A DNA stretch of 64,000 nucleotides from Bacteroidota bacterium (GTDB taxonomy: Bacteria; Bacteroidota; Bacteroidia; Cytophagales; Cyclobacteriaceae), in assembly GCA_947470895.1 (NCBI GenBank), contig CANIVF010000012.1, forward strand, positions 20,248 to 84,247, given 5' to 3'. Positions within the stretch are counted from its first letter, which is position 1. The number at the start of each line of letters is the position of its first letter. The notes under the pieces are model-generated. The model had not been told where the DNA came from. It did not search any database and saw only the letters and a list, made by a program, of their open reading frames with translations. Shown in pieces: positions 58,370 to 64,000 of this stretch. Both the position numbers and the translations under genes were made by a program.

Positions 58370-59275
58370 ATGAAAGCCTTAAAACCTTTTGCTCAAAGCC
58401 AGGGATTTCATCGGATGGTGAGCATCATGATCGTTCTCTGCTCCATTACGCTTGGTGTTGAGACACTCTATCCTGAGCATAAGGTTGTGTTTGACATTAT
58501 TGATATGTCTTTCACCTTCTTTTTCGTTTACGAAATAGTCATCCGGTTATTGGCCGAAGACTACGGCCTGAATTTTTTCAAACTGTTCTATGTACGTAAG
58601 CAAGACGGTCATTTGAATTTTACCATGGCCGAAGATGGTTTCTGGAACTGGTTTGACTTTGCCATTGTAGCGGTGAGTGTAATCAGCTTGTTCTCTCATG
58701 TATTTGAGCATCCCGAATTTTTGGTGGTAAGTCGCTTGTTCCGCGTACTGCGCGTGATGCGTTTGCTTGAAGTGAGTGATGATCTCAAGTCGGTAGAACG
58801 TAAGATTGTCAGCATCATTCCCACCATATTTTCATTTGCCTTGCTGTTAGGCATTTTGCTTTACATCTATTCCATTATTGGAATTTACTTATTCAGTCAT
58901 CACCAATATCAGCATGCAGATTTTACAAACCTGAGTCATGCGTTTCTTACCCTCTTTCAGCTGATGACGCTGGATGGTTGGTCGGAAATGATGTATGCAG
59001 CCAGTGATAACTATAATGGAAGCTGGCTGATTAAAAGTTATTTTGTTAGTTTCGTAGTGCTCACCGCTATCGTGAGCTTCAATGTGTTTGTGGCGGTGCT
59101 CACTTCGCAAGTTCATGAGAAGGTAATCCTTGATCAGAAATTTTCTGATAAAAAGCTAAGTCGTATTGAAGGCGACATTTCTGAAACGGAGCGAGAAGTA
59201 GAAACCGGTTTCAAAGAAGTGCTGGAAGAATTGCGCGCATTGCGCAAGGAAGTGGAGGCATTGAAAAAAGGATAG
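58370..59275 (+). CDS. Voltage-gated cation channel (NaChBac-like) with calcium-type filter
   Basis: 301-residue six-segment channel subunit. S4 holds four arginines at three-residue spacing (R122, R125, R128, R131 in SRLFRVLRVMRLL). The pore loop reads T200-L-D-G-W-S-E206; the sodium channel NaChBac has TLESWAS, while the engineered calcium channel CavAb has TLDDWSD. Asp202, Gly203 and Glu206 thus favour calcium. The S2-S3 loop is longer than usual (about residues 62-92). The C-terminus forms a coiled coil (SETEREVETGFKEVLEELRA) as in tetrameric bacterial channels. It starts seven bases after the GH65 gene, so it is likely co-transcribed; no functional link to sugar is obvious. Confidence 0.85.
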   Translation: MKALKPFAQSQGFHRMVSIMIVLCSITLGVETLYPEHKVVFDIIDMSFTFFFVYEIVIRLLAEDYGLNFFKLFYVRKQDGHLNFTMAEDGFWNWFDFAIVAVSVISLFSHVFEHPEFLVVSRLFRVLRVMRLLEVSDDLKSVERKIVSIIPTIFSFALLLGILLYIYSIIGIYLFSHHQYQHADFTNLSHAFLTLFQLMTLDGWSEMMYAASDNYNGSWLIKSYFVSFVVLTAIVSFNVFVAVLTSQVHEKVILDQKFSDKKLSRIEGDISETEREVETGFKEVLEELRALRKEVEALKKG

Positions 59276-59314
59276 TTGTAGATTACTCACCTTATTAAAA
59301 ACCATATTGAAAAA

Positions 59315-60403
59315 ATGGGAAGCTTTAATAAGTTGATGCTCTTTGGTTTTATCTCGATCATGGTATCTTGTCAGAGCAACACTAAGTCTCCAGAAAGTGT
59401 TATCGATAAAATTGCATTTGAAAAAATTTCAATGGAGCCCAGTGTTCTACGAACTCCCAATACGTTTTACAGCAAACTGGTAGCGAATCGTGCTGTTTTA
59501 GAATTTAGAGGAGTCACTCACTTTATTTTCAGAGGGCAAGGTGAAAGCGGACATGATCAGATTGGTATGTGGACAACGCCATCCGATAAAGCAGATGGCA
59601 TTCATTGGGAAGTTCATATACCATCGCCAATCATTCCGGTCTCCGCTGATCCTACAGCTCCAGATAATCAACACATACTCGCTCCGGGAGTAGTCGTAAA
59701 GGGTGATTCACTGTTCGTTTATTACATGGCCAAATCAGCTAAACCTAATCCCAACTATTCGATCTGCCTGTCTATTTCTACGGATGGCATCACGTTTAAT
59801 AAATATGCTTCCAATCCTGTGCTTGATCTTGCCATCGAACCCGAAGTGGTATTTCATAATGGATTGTTGTATGTATTCTATCAGGAGCAAGTGGAAGATT
59901 ATTGGGAAGTTTATGTAGCCACCAGTAAAAACGGAATTGATTTTAACAGAGCTCCGAAACGAAAAATACTTGGTCCTTCACACACACCAGGCGCATTTGA
60001 TGAGCATAGCGTTGCTACCGTGCGCATTTCGAAAGAGGGTGAAAATTTCTATATGACATATGGCGCTTGTAAAAAGTATATTGATTATCCGGAAAGCATT
60101 GGTCTTGCCCGAAGTACGGATTTAATTCATTGGGAACAGTATGCTCATAATCCTGTATTCCTGCGTGGAGATGCTGGCACCTGGGACGAGAGAGCACTCT
60201 GGTTTCCTACTGTCCACGAAATGCAAGATCAATATGTGATGTGGTATGAAGGAGGAGGAAGTGGCCTAGGGTTGCAAACCGATGAAGCCCACGAAGCATC
60301 CAGGAAAGCCCGTGAAGAAAACTATGGTGGATATATGAACACCTCATTCTCGCAAATTGGTACAGCTATTTTTAAAGGTAAATTTAAAGATCATTGGGAG
60401 TAG
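59315..60403 (+). CDS. Five-bladed propeller glycosidase-like lipoprotein (GH43/GH130/GH32-like fold)
   Basis: 362 residues with a lipoprotein signal peptide (lipobox MVSC). Repeating blades show the sequence style of clan GH-F/J and GH130 enzymes: DNQHILAPGVVVKGDSLFVYYMA, SISTDGITFNKYASNPVLD, EPEVVFHNGLLYVFYQ, ATSKNGIDFNRAP, TYGACKKYIDYPESIGLARSTDLIHWEQ and DERALWFPTVHEMQDQYVMWYEG. Acidic residues at blade starts could be catalytic, but the family cannot be fixed by eye. It is predicted to act outside the cytoplasm at the end of the sugar gene run. Confidence 0.65.
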   Translation: MGSFNKLMLFGFISIMVSCQSNTKSPESVIDKIAFEKISMEPSVLRTPNTFYSKLVANRAVLEFRGVTHFIFRGQGESGHDQIGMWTTPSDKADGIHWEVHIPSPIIPVSADPTAPDNQHILAPGVVVKGDSLFVYYMAKSAKPNPNYSICLSISTDGITFNKYASNPVLDLAIEPEVVFHNGLLYVFYQEQVEDYWEVYVATSKNGIDFNRAPKRKILGPSHTPGAFDEHSVATVRISKEGENFYMTYGACKKYIDYPESIGLARSTDLIHWEQYAHNPVFLRGDAGTWDERALWFPTVHEMQDQYVMWYEGGGSGLGLQTDEAHEASRKAREENYGGYMNTSFSQIGTAIFKGKFKDHWE

Positions 60404-60519
60404 ATCATCGGACCCTTTATTTTCTCAGTCTACTCACTATGCATAAGGTCTGAATACAAACCGAAATAGAAATATGCCCTTTTTTAAATCGTGTTACTCA
60501 TCATCTTAATTCTTCACCC

Positions 60520-61005
60520 ATGCCCTTAACCAACTTCAAGCGAATGATTCAACTGGCAGACGAAGTGTTTGCTACCAAAAGCGACCCCAATCAGCTTGAT
60601 ATCAATGAGCAAGTGCTCGATCATTTACGCAGCATTCATCCAGCCACAGTTTCTGAATATAATGACAGCAACGGCCCGGTCGCGTGGATTTTATTGATAC
60701 CCACCACGAAGGAATTAATGAATCAATTTATTGAAGGAGTGATTTCTGAAAAAGAGCTTTATGAATTAACACCATGGAATACAAAATACGAAGCTTTATA
60801 CCTTTGCTCTGCCATGGTGCTGGAAGAATATCGAAGAAAGGGAATTGCAAAAAGACTCACATTAAAAGCAGTGGAAGCCATACGCAATGATCATCCAATC
60901 AAATCTCTTTTCGTGTGGACGTTTAGTAACGAAGGTCTCCTTAGTGCCGAATCACTTTCTCGTGAAACCTCATTGCCTTTACTCCACCGGAGTGACCGTA
61001 AGTAA
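60520..61005 (+). CDS. GNAT-family acetyltransferase-like protein
   Basis: 161 residues. The acetyl-CoA-binding motif A is visible as LCSAMVLEEYRRKGIAKRLTLKAVEAIR (RRKGIA at about 107-112). The N-terminal 100 residues are acidic and helical. The C-terminus ends LSRETSLPLLHRSDRK just after motif B, so the protein is at the short end for GNATs. Acceptor unknown. The 116-base gap upstream shows no clear promoter. Confidence 0.7.
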   Translation: MPLTNFKRMIQLADEVFATKSDPNQLDINEQVLDHLRSIHPATVSEYNDSNGPVAWILLIPTTKELMNQFIEGVISEKELYELTPWNTKYEALYLCSAMVLEEYRRKGIAKRLTLKAVEAIRNDHPIKSLFVWTFSNEGLLSAESLSRETSLPLLHRSDRK

Positions 61006-61320
61006 CCCGCTTCTTAATACATCAAAGATAATTCTATCAGAAAGATTTACGCATAGCAAAAGGAGTACGAATCCATGTAATCTTGTTTTCTGTTAATCTC
61101 CGTTTCATGACTCCACCGGCAACGAGTGGAAATGATATTTAGTGTTCATCAAAGTATTCTTCCTTCTGCATAAACAAAGACTCTTAGTGAATATAAACTA
61201 TCTGACTTAGCCCCGTTTTTTCAATCAAAGTGGTATACTTGAAACTTACTTGCCGATCAGGAATACGGTCCATCGTGTTCTGTTTGTCTGCATGAAAGAA
61301 TACAATACCGAATAGACAAA
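61006..61320. other. 315-base gap before the caspase gene
   Basis: No gene is seen. A small inverted repeat ACTCC-acc-GGAGT lies at the 3' end of the GNAT gene (about 60979-60991), and ACTCCACCGG recurs near 61110. No TAnnTTTG box was found close to the caspase start at 61321. Confidence 0.35.
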
Positions 61321-63747
61321 ATGAAAAAAATAATAATCCTGATTTCCTTTATTAGTTGCATCGTTGACCTGTCAGCCCAGCAGGCTCGATACCTGGAGAA
61401 GAAGGATGATCAACAGGCTGTAAACAATGACATCATATCGTTTCAGCCCACGCTCAGCGAAGATGGAAGTCATCTGGCGATATCGATATCAAAGACCGAT
61501 ATGAGTTCGAATTATAAACAACTGCGCCCGAACTATTCATCGAAGATCATTAACCTTCAAAATGGAAGAGTAGAGCTCCGTCAGAAAGGCTTGGCGTTGA
61601 GCTATTTACGAAATGGCTTATTCGCCTGGGATTTCGCAACGCTGGATAATCGGTGGATTGACACAAAGAAATTCCTGGACGAAGTAGCCAACGCCCCATC
61701 ATATATGTTAAATCTGGCGAGCAATGAAAAAAAGTACCTCAGCAAGCCACCCGCAGGTTATTATCCACAATTGCCTGTGGGAAAATATTGGTTTTTTATG
61801 TCCACTGACCTGCAGAAATCTTCTGCTGTGTTAGCTGAAGAAAGAAATAATCGGTTTGAGATTATCAGAGAATTTGATATCCGATATGGAAAATTATCTC
61901 CGGATAGTGCACATGTTTATGGTTTCAATACCAAAGAGAAAAGAGTTAGCGTGTTTGATATTCAAAGTGGTAAAGCATTGATGTCGGTGAAATTCAAAGA
62001 AATTCCGATCGATGTAACCATGTTGGCAGATGGCAGATTGTTTTGCGAATTCATGGATTGGGATGGGATGGGAAAAATCATTTTTTCTTCAAAAATACTG
62101 AGTACAGATGGCCTAACGACACTAAAGCAGTTTAAAAACACCGAAGTGGTTACCGAAATGTTGGATCATGAGCAGGCGTTGATTACAGTTTCACCAGACG
62201 GAACGATAAAACTGCTGGAGGTTGCCAGTGCACAGATTATCGCTGAAACAAAAGATACCTATATTGATACGAGTACTGGTAAGAAAGCAGTGAGTGGCAT
62301 ACTGAAAATAAAGGGCGGTGATTTCTTCCTGATCTCCTACAGCACGGGCATCATGAGTTTGTTTAACACAAAAGAACGTAAAGTGGTGGCCAGCATTTTT
62401 TCTGATATGGATGACTGGGCCATCATCGCAAAAGATGGTAGAGTCGATGGCACCTCAGCGGCTTTTGATAAACTGGAATGGAGGACCTACGAAGGCGACA
62501 AGTTGGTGAAACAAACCTCGCTGGAATCCACCTTCGATAAATATTACACTCCGCGCTTATTATACTCCATCATTTCCGGGGAGCAACCGGTTTCAAAAAT
62601 TTCGATTGGTGACGACCTCACTAAAATTCCAACTCTTGCATTCGAAAAAATCAATGGACAGAATCCTGCTGCGATACGGGATGGTGAGATTTTGAATTAT
62701 ACTGCCACCGGCAAGAATGTAACGATTGGAATCAAGGCTTCGACTCACCGCGATGAGATCAAAGAAGTGCGACTTTACCAGAACGGAAAGCTGGTAGGGT
62801 TGCAACCGGCTCATGCAGAAGGCAACTATACATTCAGCGTAAGTTTAAATTCGGTTTATGGAGATAAGAATTCGTTGTATGCCATCGCCAGTACAAAGCA
62901 GGGTATTGACTCCGAAAAACTGAAAGCGATCATCAGTTATTCCAGCAATGCGACCGCAAAAGCAAAACTCTATATGCTCGTGGTGGGCGTCAATAAATAT
63001 CAGAATCCAAAATATCAGTTGAACTATGCGTTGCCCGATGCACAGGCATTCAAAAAACAGTTTGCCGATAATCCATCTTCATTATTTGAATCCAGCATCG
63101 TAAAATCATTGTTTGATGGTGAGGTAACAAAAGCGAGCATAACTGCAGCGTTTAAAGAATTGAGCGCCATGGTAAAGGAGCAAGATATGTTTATCTTTTA
63201 CTATGCGGGCCACGGCACCGTGGGTGGCAATACTTCGCTCACATCAGAATTTTACATCGTGCCATTTGATGTAACTCAACTGTATGGAAACGAAAATATT
63301 CTGAAAGAAAAAGCATTATCGGCCAGTGAAATTAAAAAGTTAACGATGGAAGTAGCAGCACAAAAGCAGGTCTTTATTATTGATGCCTGCCACTCAGCGG
63401 GCGCGTTGGAGTCTGTGGCCACACGTGGTGCAGCAGAAGAAAAAGCCATTGGCCAGTTGGCCAGAAGCACGGGCACGTTCTGGCTCACCGCGGCAGGTTC
63501 CGATCAGTTTGCTACCGAGTTTGAGAAACTCGGCCATGGTGTATTCACCTATTCATTACTGGAAGCATTGCAGGGCAAGGACAGCGCCTCGGCCACCGAT
63601 GGCACCATCACCGTCAGAGAACTAAGTGCCTACATAGAGCAGCGCGTGCCCGAGTTATCGCAACAATACAAAGGCTCGCCCCAATATCCCGCCAGCTTTT
63701 CCTTTGGCAATGACTTTCCGATTGTGATACAACCCGTGAAGAAATAG
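61321..63747 (+). CDS. Exported caspase-family (C14) peptidase with N-terminal beta-propeller
   Basis: 808 residues with a signal peptide (IILISFISCIVDLSAQQ). The N-terminal part, about 30-420, has WD40/PQQ-like repeats (SEDGSHLAISIS, LSPDSAHVYGF, VSPDGTIKLLEVASAQ). A beta-sandwich-like linker follows (VTIGIKASTHRDEIKEVRLY), then a caspase p20-like domain from KLYMLVVGVNKYQNP with catalytic His631 in FYYAGHGTVGG and Cys690 in IIDACHSAGALE. Metacaspase-like proteins in bacteria cut after basic residues in known cases; a periplasmic or secreted one with a sensing propeller suggests response to envelope or extracellular signals. It ends in TAG and is followed by an IS-like sequence. Confidence 0.88.
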   Translation: MKKIIILISFISCIVDLSAQQARYLEKKDDQQAVNNDIISFQPTLSEDGSHLAISISKTDMSSNYKQLRPNYSSKIINLQNGRVELRQKGLALSYLRNGLFAWDFATLDNRWIDTKKFLDEVANAPSYMLNLASNEKKYLSKPPAGYYPQLPVGKYWFFMSTDLQKSSAVLAEERNNRFEIIREFDIRYGKLSPDSAHVYGFNTKEKRVSVFDIQSGKALMSVKFKEIPIDVTMLADGRLFCEFMDWDGMGKIIFSSKILSTDGLTTLKQFKNTEVVTEMLDHEQALITVSPDGTIKLLEVASAQIIAETKDTYIDTSTGKKAVSGILKIKGGDFFLISYSTGIMSLFNTKERKVVASIFSDMDDWAIIAKDGRVDGTSAAFDKLEWRTYEGDKLVKQTSLESTFDKYYTPRLLYSIISGEQPVSKISIGDDLTKIPTLAFEKINGQNPAAIRDGEILNYTATGKNVTIGIKASTHRDEIKEVRLYQNGKLVGLQPAHAEGNYTFSVSLNSVYGDKNSLYAIASTKQGIDSEKLKAIISYSSNATAKAKLYMLVVGVNKYQNPKYQLNYALPDAQAFKKQFADNPSSLFESSIVKSLFDGEVTKASITAAFKELSAMVKEQDMFIFYYAGHGTVGGNTSLTSEFYIVPFDVTQLYGNENILKEKALSASEIKKLTMEVAAQKQVFIIDACHSAGALESVATRGAAEEKAIGQLARSTGTFWLTAAGSDQFATEFEKLGHGVFTYSLLEALQGKDSASATDGTITVRELSAYIEQRVPELSQQYKGSPQYPASFSFGNDFPIVIQPVKK

Positions 63748-63941
63748 GGAAAAGAAGACTGCTTACAATAACAGAAGGACTAACGACCAGCTCACAACCA
63801 AATGCGTCTTGAATATCAATCCCTAAACGATCAAAATGTTCTTCCTTACCATTAAACCCAGATTATTCATTAGGACGGAAGAGTTATTCATAAATGCTTG
63901 ATTGATTTATCTTTACTAAAAGGATTAAAACAACCAATAAG
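63748..63941. mobile_element. Possible left end of an IS1380-like element
   Basis: Between the caspase stop and the transposase start lies 194 bases. CCCAGATTATTCATTAGG at 63857-63874 could be the terminal inverted repeat; TTATTCAT repeats at 63863 and 63884. The true end cannot be set without the right end, which is outside the window. Confidence 0.35.
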
Positions 63942-64000
63942 GTGAAAGAGATACAGGTGTTATTTACGGATAAAAATGTCACTGCTTGGGGTGGTATTAA
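63942..64000 (+). CDS. Start of IS1380-family transposase (partial)
   Basis: GTG at 63942 opens MKEIQVLFTDKNVTAWGGI, cut by the window edge. The pattern (F-T-x-K-x-x-T-x-W/F-GG) matches from memory the N-terminus of IS1380-type DDE transposases common in Bacteroidota. GG lies just upstream of the GTG but no strong ribosome site. Only 19 codons are visible, so this is a motif-based call. Confidence 0.6.
   Translation, partial: MKEIQVLFTDKNVTAWGGI

Overview
The window comes from a Bacteroidota genome, most likely Cytophagales (Cyclobacteriaceae-like). The evidence is a SusC/SusD pair, DUF4249 lipoproteins beside a TonB-dependent receptor, many lipoproteins with a lipobox Cys, long FG-GAP/VCBS proteins with an ASPIC/UnbV-like segment, and promoter-like TAnnTTTG boxes, the Bacteroidota -7 element. 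No tRNA, rRNA or CRISPR array was seen. The taxon is inferred from gene content only.

Layout. (1) 1-9024, minus strand: an assimilatory sulfate/sulfite operon in the order moeB-rhodanese, cysD, cysN, cobA, cysJ, cysI, then a precorrin-2 dehydrogenase fused to a TauE/SafE permease that runs off the left edge. Siroheme synthesis, sulfite reduction and sulfite transport are packed together; no cysH or cysC is visible. (2) 9063-16725: a RidA-like gene, an open reading frame split by one TGA, L-2-hydroxyglutarate oxidase, a class II glutamine amidotransferase, exported MsrB and MsrA, a lipoprotein, and an esterase pseudogene with four in-frame stops. (3) 16722-26747: an alpha-glucoside locus with sugar transporter, cytoplasmic GH31 alpha-glucosidase, LacI regulator and divergent susCD. 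An 11-base motif, AAACGRTTGCG, lies both in front of the GH31 operon and between lacI and susC and is the likely LacI operator. (4) 26768-38912: after a strong terminator, three tandem ~1100-residue lipoproteins of one paralogous family, a small unknown lipoprotein between the first two, and a vanadium-haloperoxidase/PAP2-like lipoprotein. This is the least explained system of the window. (5) 38927-44774, minus strand: a TonB-dependent receptor with three DUF4249 lipoprotein paralogues. (6) 44964-51565: a second sugar transporter, glpF, glpK, glpD and a DUF3179 protein. (7) 51684-60403: a maltose/oligosaccharide catabolic run (GH13, ROK kinase, PfkB kinase, beta-phosphoglucomutase, GH65 phosphorylase), then a voltage-gated channel with a calcium-type filter and a propeller-fold glycosidase-like lipoprotein. 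(8) 60520-64000: a GNAT protein, an exported caspase-fold peptidase, and the start of an IS1380-like transposase at the right edge.

How it fits together. SusCD and the two transporters would import alpha-glucosides. Inside the cell they can be hydrolysed (GH31, GH13) or phosphorolysed (GH65), with beta-phosphoglucomutase and the ROK kinase producing glucose 6-phosphate; the glp genes feed glycerol into triose phosphate. The FG-GAP/haloperoxidase block sits directly behind susCD, but its substrate cannot be read from sequence.
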